DNA of 60,090 bases from Aureococcus anophagefferens (GCF_000186865.1 NW_008705563.1:2207758-2267847), one strand, 5' to 3'. Numbered from the stretch's first letter, positions 7,815 through 18,049 are shown. Notes: generated by a model from the letters alone, not told the origin. A program made the numbers and translations.

Positions 7815-10800
7815 GGTCGCCATGCCTTCGCTGCTCGAGGAGCGCGAGCAGCAGATGTGCCTGCTCGCGCTCGTCGCGTTCCTCTTCGCCGGCATCTGGC
7901 TCGTCGTCGCCCGGCGGCGCGGCCGGTCGGGCCGGTCGGCCAAGTATAGCGCGCTGTCGACGGCCGAGGACACGCTCGAGGCGCCGCTGCTCGGCGACGA
8001 GTCCTTCTTCGTGCCCGCGCGCGGCCCGCTGGCCCTGCGGCAGCTCCTCTTCTACGTCGTCGCGTGCTTCTACCTCATCGGCGTCGTCGTCTACGCGGTG
8101 CGCCTCGCGAACGGCCGGGGCCTCGGGAGCGCCAAGGGCGAGGCGCGGCTCTGGCGCCTCGGCGCCGACGCGCTGCGCGTCGCCGCCTGGATAATCGCCG
8201 CGCGCGCCGACGCCGCGGAGGTCAAGGGCTCCGACGGGCGCCGCCCGACGGGCGCCGTCGCGGTGTTCGCTTTGTTGTCGGCCGTCGCGGCGCTCCGCGA
8301 GGCGCGCACGGGCGCCAAGTTCTCGCTGGGCGCGCCCTGCTTCTGGGCTTTGGCCTTCCACGGCGTCGTCGTCCTCGTGGCACTCGCGGCGTCGTGCGCG
8401 GCGCCCGCGGGCGCGCGGCGGTCCGCGCCGCCGTCCGCGGAGGAGGCCGCGGTCGAGCTCCACGAGATTTTATTCTTCACGTGGCTCGACGGCGTCTTCG
8501 CGGCGAAGCAGCGCCTCGGCGCCGAGAACCTGGGGCTCGGGGACCTGCCGCGCCAGGTCGAGGGCGATCTAGTCGGAACGACGTGGCCGGCCCTCCAAAA
8601 GGCGCTCGCGGCGTCGCCCGCGGCGCGCGGCGGCGAGAAGTCGCGGACGCGCACGCTCAACCTCTTCTACGTGCTCTGCGTGCTGTGCAAGTCCCACTTC
8701 CTGCTCGCGGGTCTGTGCCGGTTTTTGTACGTGCTGAGCGGCTACTTCCAGCCGGCCGCCATGTACATCATCCTGCGCCAGTTCGGAAAGAACGACGCGC
8801 TCGGCTGGACGGCCGTCGGGCTGCTCTTCTTCGGCCCCGTGATCAACTGCTACCTGGACGCCATGCAGATGTTCGTCCAGCGGCGCGTCGCGACGCGCTG
8901 CCGCGGCGCGCTGATGGTGCTCATCTACGACAAGGCGGGCACCATCGACATGGCCGCGGCGTCGTCGGGCGACGGCGACGCCAAGGGCGGCGGCAAGGTC
9001 GGGGAGGTCGTCGGGCTCATGTCGGCGGACATCCAGAACGTGCTGACGGCCATCTCGTACTTCCACTGGACCTGGGGGCCCGTGCTCCAGCTGTGTCTGA
9101 CGCTCGGCGCGCTGTTTTGGTTGGTGGACCTCGCGGCCTTCGGGGCGCTCTTCGTGATCCTGCTGAACACGGTCGTGAACAAGCGGCTCTTCAAGACGCT
9201 CGCGGACAGCAACCGCGCGTTCCTCAAGGCGCGGAACTTTCGGCTGGAGCTCGTCACGGAGATGCTGCAGGGCGCGCGGATCGTCAAGATGCTCGCCTAC
9301 GAGGAGGGCCTCTTCGCGTCCATCAAGAAGCGCCGCGACGCGGAGCTCGGCAAGCTCAAGGACATTTTGGACGTGTTGGTGTACGTGTTCACGTTGATCA
9401 ACAGCACCCCTCCCATCATGGGCGTCGCGACGTTCGTCTTTTTGACGGCGGTCCTGGGCAAGCGCGTGGACGCGGCGACGGGCTTCACGGCGCTGACGCT
9501 CCTGGACAATTTGCGGTTCGTGCTCATGCAGGCGCCCCAGGCCGCGACGTTCCTCATCACGGGCTACGTGAGCCTGCAGCGCGTCGAGGCGTTTTTGGAC
9601 GCGCCGGACGTCGACGCGAAGCCCAACGAGGGCGCCGGCGGCGGCCCCGTGGGCGCCGTCGACGTCGACGACGCGGACTTCCGCTGGGGCGGTCCGCCGG
9701 GCGACGGCGACGGCCGGGGCCTCACCCTGCGGGGCGTGTCCGTCGCCGCGCGGCCGGGCGAGCTCGTGCTCGTCTGCGGGCCCACGGGCTGCGGCAAGAG
9801 CTCGCTCCTCGCGGCGCTCCTGGGCGAGATCAAGCGTTTACGTGGTAACGTGGCCCTGCGCGGGACGACGGCCTACTGCCCGCAGACGGCCTGGTGCCAA
9901 AACGCGACGGTCCGCGACAACGTGACGTTCGGCGCGGCCGCGGACGACGCGCGGCTCGCGGCCTGCGTCGACGCCTGCGCCCTGGGCGGCGACCTGGCGT
10001 CCTTCCCCGCGGGCGACCGCACGGAGATCGGCGAGCGGGGCGTGACGCTGTCGGGGGGGCAGCAGGCGCGCATCGCGCTCGCGCGCGCGCTCTACGCGGA
10101 CGCGGACGTCTACCTGCTCGACGACCCGCTGTCCGCCGTCGACGCCCACGTCGGCGAGCACCTCTACCACAAGGCCATCCTCGAGAGCCTCGTGAAGCGG
10201 GGCAAGACCGTCTTCCTCGCGACGCACCAGGTGAGCCTGTGTTTGCCGGGCGCGACGACGGTGCTCATCCTCGCGCCCGACGGGTCCGTCGCGGCGTCGG
10301 GCCCGCCGGAGCGCATGCGCGACGAGTTCCCGGACCTGCTCGCGGAGCTCAGCGAGCTCGCGGCGGCGAAGGACGACGACGGCGGCGCCGAGGGCGAGCC
10401 CAAGGAGAAGACGCCGGACGAGAAGGCGCGCGGCGACGGCCGGCTCGTCGAGGAGGAGAAGCGCGCCAAGGGCGCGCCGCTGCTGCGCTACGCCCTGCTC
10501 TACCTCCGGTCCGCGGGCGCCTTCTTCTTCGTCGGGTCGTCGATCTTCGTGCTCCAGCAGCCGATCAAGTACGTGCAGGCGAACGCTTTGACGAACTGGA
10601 TCGCGTTCATGGAGCGCGGGCGGCCGCCCCTGAGCGGCGCGCCGGTCTATGTGTATCTGGCCTGGACGGGCTTCTTCGTCGGGCTCACGTTCGTCGCCAT
10701 CAACTGCCAGAACCGCGGCGCGATCCGCGCGTCGGAGGTCATCCACGAGCGGCTGTCGTGGGCCGTGCTCCGGAACAAAGTCGCCTGGTTCGACGCGTCG

Positions 10801-12345
10801 CCCGTGGGCCGCGTGCAGAACCGCTTCTCGACGGACGTCCAGGCCGTGGACCGCAACGTGTCGAACACGGTCATGTTCCTCATCCGGTCGTTGGTCGCGC
10901 CGCTCGTGTCGCTCTTCGCGATCGGGCGCCGCGTGCCCTGGCTCCTGCCCTGCTTCGTCCCCGTGCTCGCCGTCGCCTTCTCCGTGGCGCTGCGCTACCT
11001 GTCGATCGCGCGGGACCTGAAGCGCATCGACTCGACGACGAAGTCGCCCGTCTACGCGCTCTTCAACGAGTCGCTCAACGGCCTCGCGACGCTGCGCGCG
11101 TTCACGGGCGCCTTCGGCCGTTTTTCCAGTGACTTCCAGCGTTTAGTGGACCGCACGAACTCGGCGGAGCTCCACCTCTTCGCGCTGAGTTACTGGCTCT
11201 CCGTGCGGCTGAACACGCTCGGCGCGACGGTCGCGGGAGCGACGGCCGTGGCTTTATACGCGCGCGCGGCGTCGTCGGGCGGCGGCCTGCCGCCGCCGCA
11301 GGCGGGGCTCGTCCTGACCTACGCCGTTTCTTTTACGTCTGCTTTGATCGGGCTCCTGCGGACCTACACGGATTTGGAGCTGTCGATGAACGCCGTCGAG
11401 CGCATCGCCGAGTACGTCGACCTGCCCGAGGAGCCGCCGCTGCTCCTCGACGGCGACGGGCCGTCCTGGCTCCGGGACACGAAGGGGACCGTCGAGTTCA
11501 AGGACGTGTCGCTGACGTACCCGCGGCAGCCGTCGCCGGCGCTGCGGCACCTGTCGCTCACCGTTTCAGGGGGGGAAAGTGTGGGCGTCTGCGGGCGGAC
11601 GGGCGCGGGCAAGTCGACGCTGCTGCAGTCGCTGCTGCGCCTCTACCCCATCGACGGCGGCGTCATCACCATCGACGGCGTCGACATCGCGTCGGTGGGG
11701 CTCAAGACGCTCCGGGGCCGCGTGGCCATCGTGCCGCAGGCGCCGACGCTCTTCGCGGGCACGGTGCGCTTCAACCTCGACATGTTCGGCGAGCGGTCCG
11801 ACGAGGAGCTCCTCGAGGCGTTACGGTTGTCGCGCGGCGGCGGCCTCGAGAGCGCGGGCTCCCACGGGTCCCTGTCGTCGCTGGGCGAGTCGACCGCGGG
11901 CAGCGGCGGCGCGCCGACGTCCGTCGCGGAGCTGCCGCTCGACTTCGAGCTCGCGGAGTTCGGCAACAACCTGAGCGTCGGCGAGCGCCAGCTCCTCTGC
12001 CTCGCGCGGGCCATCGCGCGCCGGTCGCGGCTCGTGCTCCTCGACGAGGCGACGGCGAACGTCGACCAGCAGACGGACCGGAACATCCAGAAGGTGTTGA
12101 ACGACGGCGCGCTCTCCGACGGCACGCGCATCACCATCGCGCACCGCCTGGGCACCATCGCGACCTGCGACAAGGTCCTCGTCCTCGACAAGGGGGGCCT
12201 CGTCGAGCTCGACGCGCCGTCGAAGCTCCTCGAGGACGCGGGAGGCGTCTTCTACGGCATGTGCGAGGCCGCGGGCACGCGGGCCCAGCTCGCGGCCGCC
12301 GCGCGCAAGGCCGACGCGAAGCGCGCGGCGAAGAAGCGTGACTAG
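7813..12345 (+). CDS. ABC transporter, subfamily C (MRP-type full transporter)
   Basis: A 1510-residue protein in one uninterrupted frame. A short N-terminal helix bundle (TMD0-like) precedes TMD1, NBD1, TMD2 and NBD2, the ABCC order. NBD1 has Walker A GPTGCGKSS at about 656, signature LSGGQQARIALARAL at about 746 and Walker B VYLLDDPLSAVD. NBD2 has Walker A GRTGAGKST at about 1260, the degenerate signature LSVGERQLLCLARAI at about 1386 and Walker B LVLLDEATANVD. The atypical second signature is usual in this subfamily. It is likely to export organic anions or glutathione conjugates at the plasma or vacuolar membrane; the substrate cannot be read. A Ser/Gly-rich insert in NBD2 (SAGSHGSLSSLGESTAG) precedes the signature. 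Confidence 0.93.
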   Translation: MVAMPSLLEEREQQMCLLALVAFLFAGIWLVVARRRGRSGRSAKYSALSTAEDTLEAPLLGDESFFVPARGPLALRQLLFYVVACFYLIGVVVYAVRLANGRGLGSAKGEARLWRLGADALRVAAWIIAARADAAEVKGSDGRRPTGAVAVFALLSAVAALREARTGAKFSLGAPCFWALAFHGVVVLVALAASCAAPAGARRSAPPSAEEAAVELHEILFFTWLDGVFAAKQRLGAENLGLGDLPRQVEGDLVGTTWPALQKALAASPAARGGEKSRTRTLNLFYVLCVLCKSHFLLAGLCRFLYVLSGYFQPAAMYIILRQFGKNDALGWTAVGLLFFGPVINCYLDAMQMFVQRRVATRCRGALMVLIYDKAGTIDMAAASSGDGDAKGGGKVGEVVGLMSADIQNVLTAISYFHWTWGPVLQLCLTLGALFWLVDLAAFGALFVILLNTVVNKRLFKTLADSNRAFLKARNFRLELVTEMLQGARIVKMLAYEEGLFASIKKRRDAELGKLKDILDVLVYVFTLINSTPPIMGVATFVFLTAVLGKRVDAATGFTALTLLDNLRFVLMQAPQAATFLITGYVSLQRVEAFLDAPDVDAKPNEGAGGGPVGAVDVDDADFRWGGPPGDGDGRGLTLRGVSVAARPGELVLVCGPTGCGKSSLLAALLGEIKRLRGNVALRGTTAYCPQTAWCQNATVRDNVTFGAAADDARLAACVDACALGGDLASFPAGDRTEIGERGVTLSGGQQARIALARALYADADVYLLDDPLSAVDAHVGEHLYHKAILESLVKRGKTVFLATHQVSLCLPGATTVLILAPDGSVAASGPPERMRDEFPDLLAELSELAAAKDDDGGAEGEPKEKTPDEKARGDGRLVEEEKRAKGAPLLRYALLYLRSAGAFFFVGSSIFVLQQPIKYVQANALTNWIAFMERGRPPLSGAPVYVYLAWTGFFVGLTFVAINCQNRGAIRASEVIHERLSWAVLRNKVAWFDASPVGRVQNRFSTDVQAVDRNVSNTVMFLIRSLVAPLVSLFAIGRRVPWLLPCFVPVLAVAFSVALRYLSIARDLKRIDSTTKSPVYALFNESLNGLATLRAFTGAFGRFSSDFQRLVDRTNSAELHLFALSYWLSVRLNTLGATVAGATAVALYARAASSGGGLPPPQAGLVLTYAVSFTSALIGLLRTYTDLELSMNAVERIAEYVDLPEEPPLLLDGDGPSWLRDTKGTVEFKDVSLTYPRQPSPALRHLSLTVSGGESVGVCGRTGAGKSTLLQSLLRLYPIDGGVITIDGVDIASVGLKTLRGRVAIVPQAPTLFAGTVRFNLDMFGERSDEELLEALRLSRGGGLESAGSHGSLSSLGESTAGSGGAPTSVAELPLDFELAEFGNNLSVGERQLLCLARAIARRSRLVLLDEATANVDQQTDRNIQKVLNDGALSDGTRITIAHRLGTIATCDKVLVLDKGGLVELDAPSKLLEDAGGVFYGMCEAAGTRAQLAAAARKADAKRAAKKRD

Positions 12346-12540
12346 GGAACACGCTTGTCTGTTTAATCCTGGATTGAGGTGCTCGCGCGCCGAGAGATTG
12401 TAAGGGCGACGAACGGCAACCTCGTAAGTAACCTCGTCGTGAGGCTGGAAGAGCCGCGAGAGCCGTCGAGATCGCGGTCTCCTTGAGGTCGCGCTGACAC
12501 AGGCCAGTGTCGTCCGTCGTGTCTCCGTCGCGCTGCTACC

Positions 12541-13125
12541 ATGGCCCGCCTCTCCGTCGCAGCCCTCGCCCTCAGCGCCTCCGCTATGGCGCTCGCGCCG
12601 CAGCAGGCGCCCAAGCTCGCGACGCGGCGGTCGCTCGGCGGCTTCGTCGGCGCCGCCGCCGCGGCCGTCGCCGCGCCGGCCCTCGCCTACGAGGGCGTCT
12701 ACTCCATGGAGATCGTCAAGGCCGGCGACGCCGTCCTCGACAAGGAGGCCCTGAACAGCGGCCCCGTCAAGGCGGCGCTCGGCGACTTCAAGGGCTACGC
12801 CGTCGGCATCGTCAACCTCCAGAAGGCGCTCGCGGCGAACGACCAGGCCGACGTCGCCAAGACGCTGAAGACGGACTACGACTTCGTCAAGGTGCGCGCG
12901 ACCTTCAACGCGCTGACGCCCGTCTTCGACGAGGACACGCAGAAGGGCGTCGACCGCATCACGCGCGGCATCCTGCAGGACCTCGTCGAGGCCGAGGCCG
13001 CCGCGAAGTTCAACGACAAGGGCCAGCGCACGCCCAAGAAGCTCGCCCTCCTCTCCGAGAAGCTCACGAAGCTCGACGGCAGCTTCCGCAAGCTCTTCTC
13101 CTACCTCATCGCCGACAGCAAGTGA
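12541..13125 (+). CDS. Thylakoid-lumen protein, PsbQ-like
   Basis: A 194-residue protein with a tripartite N-terminus. A signal peptide ending near SAMALAPQ resembles the ASAFAP cleavage site of plastids bounded by four membranes. A short transit part follows, then a twin-arginine signal (TRRSLGGFVGAAAAAVAAPALA) ending before YEGVYS, as for Tat-dependent lumen proteins. The mature part (about 145 residues) is all-helical and lysine-rich, with VKAALGDFKGYAVGIVNLQKAL and a late LLSEKLTKLDGSFRKLFSYL helix. This fits the four-helix bundle of PsbQ/PsbQ' extrinsic subunits of photosystem II. Targeting is well supported. The PsbQ assignment is from size, fold type and helix pattern, and another lumenal helical protein is possible. 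Confidence 0.65.
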   Translation: MARLSVAALALSASAMALAPQQAPKLATRRSLGGFVGAAAAAVAAPALAYEGVYSMEIVKAGDAVLDKEALNSGPVKAALGDFKGYAVGIVNLQKALAANDQADVAKTLKTDYDFVKVRATFNALTPVFDEDTQKGVDRITRGILQDLVEAEAAAKFNDKGQRTPKKLALLSEKLTKLDGSFRKLFSYLIADSK

Positions 13126-13265
13126 GCGGGGTCGGAGAAACGCGCGGCGCGTTTCGTAACGGAGACGCGCTCGTCGCCGGCACCGCGAGGCGTGGGGGGA
13201 CCCGGGAGAGACGCGCGCGCTCGTTGTTTAGGTCGTCGCGGGGCGCGGATGTTTCAGGAACGTCC

Positions 13266-15539
13266 TCAGAGGAAGGTCGCGAGGGGCCGCGGCGCGGGCC
13301 GGCACGAGCTCGACCGCGCGCACCGCGCCGCCGGGCTCAGCGTCGCGGGCCGGCCCGGGTCCACGGGCGGCGGGAGCAGGGGCCGCGGCGGCGCGCTGTG
13401 GGAGCGGCGCCGGCCGATGCGCGCGCAGCTCGAGCTCGCGGCGACGCAGCGCCGCGTCGACGCGTAGAGGGGCTCGTCGTGCGACCCCTCGGGGAACTTC
13501 CAGATGTGCGTGTCCGCGCGGCGGCTGCTGCCCCGGCCGCGCACGGGGTGCGTCGCGAAGGGCAGCGTGAGGTCGCTCGACGCGAACGTCGGCGACGGCG
13601 CGGCGACGACGGCGGCGGCCGCGCGCGCGACGGCCGCGTCCGCGGCGCGGTGCGCCGCGGGCCGCGCGGCCGTCTCCATGGGCGGCGGGTGCCGCGGGAT
13701 GGAGACGACCGTCGACGGCTCGGCGTCGGAGCAGGACAGGGGCAGGTCCGCGGGGAGCCGCCGCGGCGCCGGCGCGAACGCCGCCAACGCGCGGCGCGGC
13801 GACGGCGCGCGCGCGGAGAGCACGGCGTCCTTGCCCCGGAAGAGGACGCCCTCGAGGGCCTCGGCGAGGGGCTTCGTGAGGGACGACGCCGCGCTGGCGA
13901 GGCGGCCCGCGTCGCCGGGCGCGAGGACGTGGTGCCGCGCCGCGAGCGACGCGGCGACGTCGCCGCCGTCGAGGGCGTCCCGGAGCGCCGCCCGGCGCTT
14001 CGCCGGGTCGCCGCCGCAGGTGCGGGCGACGGCCTGGGCCGCGCGCTCGAGGCTCAGCCGCTCGCGGCGCTCCGCGGCGCTCAGTCGCCTCGTCGGCCGC
14101 GCGTCCGAGAACGCGAAGTCCTCGACGACGCGGTGGCCCACGCCGAGCGTGCTCCGCACGTTCGTCCGGCCGCGCCGGAGCATGTGGGGGCAGTGGGCGT
14201 AGTGGTCCTCGTAGGTCTTCGCGCGCGCGCCCTCGGATTTCGCGTCGAACGCGTCGCACGCCTTGATCGCGGTCTTCACGAGGCGCCGGCCGCAGAACGC
14301 GTCGTCGGCCGTGCCCAGTTTCAGCGCGAAGCGCGCCTCCGGCGGCGTCAGGTCGACGCCGAGCGCCGCGAGGTGCTGGAGCGCCACGGGCTCGCCCGCC
14401 CGCGGTCCGACGGACCGCATCCAGCGGTCGCGCGCGCCGTCGTCCTCGAGGACCCGGGCGACCTTGCGCGCCGCGCGGCGGCCCGCGGCGGTCCAGCAGA
14501 GGGCGCCGTCGGAGGCGTAGCCCGACACCTCCTCCTTGGGCGGCAGGAGGCTCGCGGCGCCGTCGTCGACGTGGACCTTGGACGCGGACGTCGCGTCGCC
14601 CGTCGCGAAGGGCGGCGGCGGCGCGAGCCGGGGCGCCGCGGGTTTGTGCGCGGCGACGTGGGGCGCCTCGTGGCCGTAGGCCTCGTCGGCGCGGCTCTCG
14701 AGCGTGTTGAGGAAGAGCTCGTAGTCCACGGCGCGAAATAAGGGCTCGAAGTGCGTCGGCGGCGCGCGGCCCAGCGCCTCGCCGCCGCCCTCGGGCGCGC
14801 GGTGCAGCGACGCGCGCATGGCGTCGTCGTCGTCGTTGTGGTTCCGCCGGTGGCGCGTCGCGGGGCATAATCCTTTTCGCTCCGCCTGGCCGCCGCGGCG
14901 GCACGACGGCAGCCGCTTTGAGTAGCAGTCGCAGAGCGCGTCGAAGTCCTCGTCGTCGAGGGCGCTGCCGTAGTGGTCGTGGAGGGCCCGCTTGAAGTCG
15001 CGGGGCGCGAGCTCGCCGCTCCGCGACGCGTCGCGCTGGCGCAGCTTGCGCCGGAGCGGCGCGACTTCCGACGCGGCCGAGAGGCCGTCGACGAGCGCGT
15101 CCTCCGCGGGCCGCGCGCGGCGCTCGAGCTCCTTCTTCTCGCGGTAGAGGGCGCTGTAGCTCGGCGTTTCCGGCGCCTCGGGCTGGGCGCCGGCGAGGGC
15201 GTCGTAGCGCACGTGGCCCCGCGGCGCGCCGCCGCCGTCGACGGCCGCGAGCTCGGCGTACGAGACGTCGACGCCGACGGACCGGAGCGCGCGCCGCGCG
15301 TCGCGCGTCGACACGAGCCGCCGGTTGCCCGGGTCGAAGGGCGCCCAGAGCTTGTCGCGCCCGCGCCGCCGCGTCACGGCCCAGAGCTCGCCGTTGACGG
15401 CGCCGCCGACGGCCTCGTCGGCGAGCTTCTCGCTGCGCCGCAGGCCGCCGCGGATGAGGGCCTCGATCTGCTTGCTGCTCCGCCGCTGCGTCGGCCGACC
15501 GCGCACCTCGGGGCCGGCCCGCAGGCCGCCGCGGCCCAT
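13266..15539 (-). CDS. Large EF-hand-like protein, unknown role
   Basis: A 757-residue frame starts at MGRGGLRAGPEV. It contains helix-loop-helix units resembling EF-hands, best seen in LRQRDASRSGELAPRDFKRALHDHY and the following SALDDEDFDALCDCYSK, where the loop residues are partly degenerate. Another pair-like segment lies near LVSTRDARRALRSVG. The stretch between DCYSK and VDYELFLN (about 14745-14890) is Arg/Asp-rich with lower codon bias and splits what looks like one EF-hand, so a small unrecognised intron is possible; I could not find convincing in-frame GT..AG borders. The C-terminal 170 residues are Ser/Ala/Pro/Arg low complexity. Calcium-dependent or cytoskeletal roles are possible but unproven. 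Confidence 0.55.
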   Translation of the reverse strand: MGRGGLRAGPEVRGRPTQRRSSKQIEALIRGGLRRSEKLADEAVGGAVNGELWAVTRRRGRDKLWAPFDPGNRRLVSTRDARRALRSVGVDVSYAELAAVDGGGAPRGHVRYDALAGAQPEAPETPSYSALYREKKELERRARPAEDALVDGLSAASEVAPLRRKLRQRDASRSGELAPRDFKRALHDHYGSALDDEDFDALCDCYSKRLPSCRRGGQAERKGLCPATRHRRNHNDDDDAMRASLHRAPEGGGEALGRAPPTHFEPLFRAVDYELFLNTLESRADEAYGHEAPHVAAHKPAAPRLAPPPPFATGDATSASKVHVDDGAASLLPPKEEVSGYASDGALCWTAAGRRAARKVARVLEDDGARDRWMRSVGPRAGEPVALQHLAALGVDLTPPEARFALKLGTADDAFCGRRLVKTAIKACDAFDAKSEGARAKTYEDHYAHCPHMLRRGRTNVRSTLGVGHRVVEDFAFSDARPTRRLSAAERRERLSLERAAQAVARTCGGDPAKRRAALRDALDGGDVAASLAARHHVLAPGDAGRLASAASSLTKPLAEALEGVLFRGKDAVLSARAPSPRRALAAFAPAPRRLPADLPLSCSDAEPSTVVSIPRHPPPMETAARPAAHRAADAAVARAAAAVVAAPSPTFASSDLTLPFATHPVRGRGSSRRADTHIWKFPEGSHDEPLYASTRRCVAASSSCARIGRRRSHSAPPRPLLPPPVDPGRPATLSPAARCARSSSCRPAPRPLATFL

Positions 15540-15677
15540 GGCGGCGGTGGTGTGGGCAGCCCGGCTCGACGGTTGGTCGGGCAGCCTTTAGGTGGCGATT
15601 TAGCAATCCTCAAGTTGAACTCGTCGTTAACCTTTTGCCGCAGTGCGATAGCCCTCGCGCGGGAGCTCGACGGCGCC

Positions 15678-16616
15678 ATGACGGCGTCGACGGTCAAGGT
15701 CGCGGTGCTGTCGCTCCTGGTGCTCCAGAACACGTCGCTGCGCCTCGTCATGAAGCTGGCGCGGACGGAGTCGCCGGACTTCTCGGCGACGCTCGCCGTC
15801 TTCCTCTGCGAGGTCGTCAAGTTCGGCGTCGCCTTCGCGCTCCTCGCGCGCGCGAAAGGCGTCGCCGCGGGCGCGGCGGACGTCTTCGCGCCGCGGGAGC
15901 TCGCGCGGCTCGCGCCGCCGGCGGCCCTGTACCTGGCGAGCGACCGGCTCCACCACGTGTCCGTGCGCCTGCTGAGCGTCGCGGCGTTCCAGGTCCTGAG
16001 CCAGTCCAAGGTGCTGACGGCGGCGTTTTTTGGGAAGCTCTTCCGGGGCCGCGACGTCTCGGGCCGCCAGTGGGCCGCGCTCCTGGCGCTCGCGGCGGGC
16101 ATCGCGGTCTGCCAGCTGGGCGACGCGCTCGGCGACGTCGCGCTATCGCCCCCAAACCCGCTGGGCTTCGCCTGCGTGGCGACGACGTCCTGCCTCGGCG
16201 CCGCCGCGGGCACCTACACGGAGGCCGTGCTCCAGCGCCCCGCGAGCGACGCGTCCTACCTGTGGCGCCGCGCGGCGCAGATGGCCCTCCTCGGGTCGGC
16301 GATCGCGGCCGGGCCCGCGGCGACGGACCCGCGCGGCGCCGCGGGCTTCACGGCCGCCGTCTACGGGGTCGTGCTGCTCAACGCCGCCGGCGGCCTCCTC
16401 GTCGCCGCGGCCATGAAATACGCGGACAACGTCCTCAAGACGCTCGCGGCGAGCCTCTCCATCGTCGTCTCCGCCTTCGCGGCCTGCGCGCTCCTCGGCG
16501 CCGACGCGCCGACGCCGAGCTTCGCCCTCGGCGGCGCCGCCGTCGTCGCCGCCGTCTACGTCTACGGCACCGCGCCCAAGCCCCAGGCCGCCGCGCCCGC
16601 GAAGCCCGCGGCCTGA
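15678..16616 (+). CDS. Nucleotide-sugar transporter, SLC35A family
   Basis: A 312-residue, 10-helix protein of the drug/metabolite transporter superfamily. The start is the ATG at 15678 (MTASTVKVAVLSLLVLQNTSL); the frame is open far upstream but that part overlaps the opposite gene. Diagnostic segments of the UDP-Gal/UDP-GlcNAc/CMP-sialic acid transporter family are LQNTSLRLVMKLAR at the N-terminus, VAAFQVLSQSKVLTAAFFGKL in the middle, and GGLLVAAAMKYADNVLKTLA with SIVVSAFAACALL near the end. It brings an activated sugar into the Golgi lumen in exchange for the nucleoside monophosphate. The exact sugar is not predictable. The gene fits with the glycosyltransferase-like genes elsewhere in the window. 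Confidence 0.88.
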   Translation: MTASTVKVAVLSLLVLQNTSLRLVMKLARTESPDFSATLAVFLCEVVKFGVAFALLARAKGVAAGAADVFAPRELARLAPPAALYLASDRLHHVSVRLLSVAAFQVLSQSKVLTAAFFGKLFRGRDVSGRQWAALLALAAGIAVCQLGDALGDVALSPPNPLGFACVATTSCLGAAAGTYTEAVLQRPASDASYLWRRAAQMALLGSAIAAGPAATDPRGAAGFTAAVYGVVLLNAAGGLLVAAAMKYADNVLKTLAASLSIVVSAFAACALLGADAPTPSFALGGAAVVAAVYVYGTAPKPQAAAPAKPAA

Positions 16617-16666
16617 CGTGTTTTTGTGTTTTCCCGTTTTGCCCGGCCGTAAATTTTCAAAACCGC

Positions 16667-18049
16667 TTACGTCCAGCCCGTCGCGTTGTCGTCCGCGAGG
16701 CGAAAGAGAGCGCCGAGGACGGCCACTTCGGGGTGGGCCGTCTGGAAGCCAAAGTGGTGGCCGTCGCCCTGGAGCGGCGAGCCGCAGACGTAGGCCTGGG
16801 CGCGCGCGCGGTCGAAGACGGGGAGCCGCGGGTACCTCGCGAGGGCGGCGGCGCCCGCGGCGTCGAACGCGGCGACGCCCGCGGCGTTGAAGTGGAAGTT
16901 GTCGAACGTGTCGTCGTGCAATTTGCAGTGGCCGCCGAACGTCGGGTCGGGCTCCAACACGCCCGTCGCGCGGACGCGCGCGGCCGCGGCGGCGAACGTC
17001 GCCGCGGTGTCGGTCCTGTGCTTCGCGGCTTTGGCGTCGAAGCGATCCGCGAGGTCCGCCGCCGGCCCGTCGTGAAGTGGCGGCGCGCGGCCCGCGTGGA
17101 ACGCGGCCTCCTGGTCCTCGTAGGCGCGGAGGATCTCCCCCCCCGCACTCGCCTTCAACGGGTCGCATTTCGGCGACGCGAGCGCGACGACGACGTTCAG
17201 GCCGGCCTCGCGCAGCGCCGCGAGGTCCGCGGCGACGGCGTCTAAACGGCTCGCGAGGTCGGCCGTCGACGCGAGCCCGCAGACGGTGCCCTGATAATCG
17301 GTCGGGCTCCACAGCGCGTGCAGCGCCGGAAGCTGCACGTAGACCAGGTCGCCGGGGCGCGCCTCGGCCTCGAGCGTGGCCTTCGTCGCGTGCCAATCGT
17401 GCAACTTGTAGAAGGACACGTGGCGCAGCGAAGCGCCGCACGCCGTCGGCGCGCCGAACATGCCCCGGGGCTCCTGGGCGGCCTTCTTGAGGCGCGCCGC
17501 GAGCTCGGCGACGCGCGCCGGGTCCCCGTCCCCGAGCACGTATCCCTGGCATAAAACCGCGTGGAAGTTCCGCATCGTCGAGTCGCCCGCGTTGATCAGG
17601 CGCCGGCCGCCGGCCGTCATATCGCGGAACGCGTCGGCCGGGTTCTGGGGTTTGACGCACGCGCCCCCGCGGACGCCGCACGTCCGAGCCCGAAGGCGCC
17701 AGGCCCTGGAGCGATTCCACGAGCCGTCCTCCACAGACTCCGGTTCCAGCACAAATCTGTCCAGGTGTGCCGCCCACCGGTCGAGATCGGCCTGGAGCGA
17801 GTCCTCGCGTATGGGGAACGTCGCGCTTTTCTCGCAGGCGTCGCAGGCGTCCGTGGCGCCGGCGACCCGGACCAGGGCGACGACGACGCATGCGACCCAC
17901 ATCGCGGCGCAAGCTACTGCAGCAGCGAAGATCGCTGTTCTCTCTCCCCTCCCTGCGCCGCGGCTAACTGGCGGAGACGATGGCCTGGGCTCCAAAGACG
18001 CCTCCAAAGGCCCCCCTACGGAACTTTCAAGGCGGCGATCAACGTACAT
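16667..18049 (-). CDS. Golgi-type PC-esterase/GDSL-like membrane protein
   Basis: A 460-residue type II protein. A cytosolic N-terminus is followed by a signal anchor at about 40-64 (FAAAVACAAMWVACVVVALVRV), then a Cys-containing lumenal region. INAGDSTMRNFHAVLCQGY at about 154 carries the GDS nucleophile motif, and a late DDTFDNFHFNAAG (about 378) supplies the D-x-x-H pair, here D-N-F-H. This combination defines the PC-esterase/SGNH proteins, which in other eukaryotes O-acetylate or deacetylate surface glycans. The acceptor is unknown. Its 3' end lies 50 bases from the convergent SLC35A gene. It shares the catalytic motif set with the gene at 18984 but little else. Confidence 0.7.
   Translation of the reverse strand: MYVDRRLESSVGGPLEASLEPRPSSPPVSRGAGRGERTAIFAAAVACAAMWVACVVVALVRVAGATDACDACEKSATFPIREDSLQADLDRWAAHLDRFVLEPESVEDGSWNRSRAWRLRARTCGVRGGACVKPQNPADAFRDMTAGGRRLINAGDSTMRNFHAVLCQGYVLGDGDPARVAELAARLKKAAQEPRGMFGAPTACGASLRHVSFYKLHDWHATKATLEAEARPGDLVYVQLPALHALWSPTDYQGTVCGLASTADLASRLDAVAADLAALREAGLNVVVALASPKCDPLKASAGGEILRAYEDQEAAFHAGRAPPLHDGPAADLADRFDAKAAKHRTDTAATFAAAAARVRATGVLEPDPTFGGHCKLHDDTFDNFHFNAAGVAAFDAAGAAALARYPRLPVFDRARAQAYVCGSPLQGDGHHFGFQTAHPEVAVLGALFRLADDNATGWT

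Noticed and set aside
14745..14890. An intron in the EF-hand-like gene
   Set aside because: The segment looks non-native, but no GT..AG pair near its edges keeps the frame, so I left the gene unspliced.
13228..15606. A second long minus frame (792 codons) over the EF-hand-like gene
   Set aside because: It is a shifted frame with an almost pure Arg/Pro/Ala translation. The 757-codon frame has balanced composition and EF-hand-like motifs.
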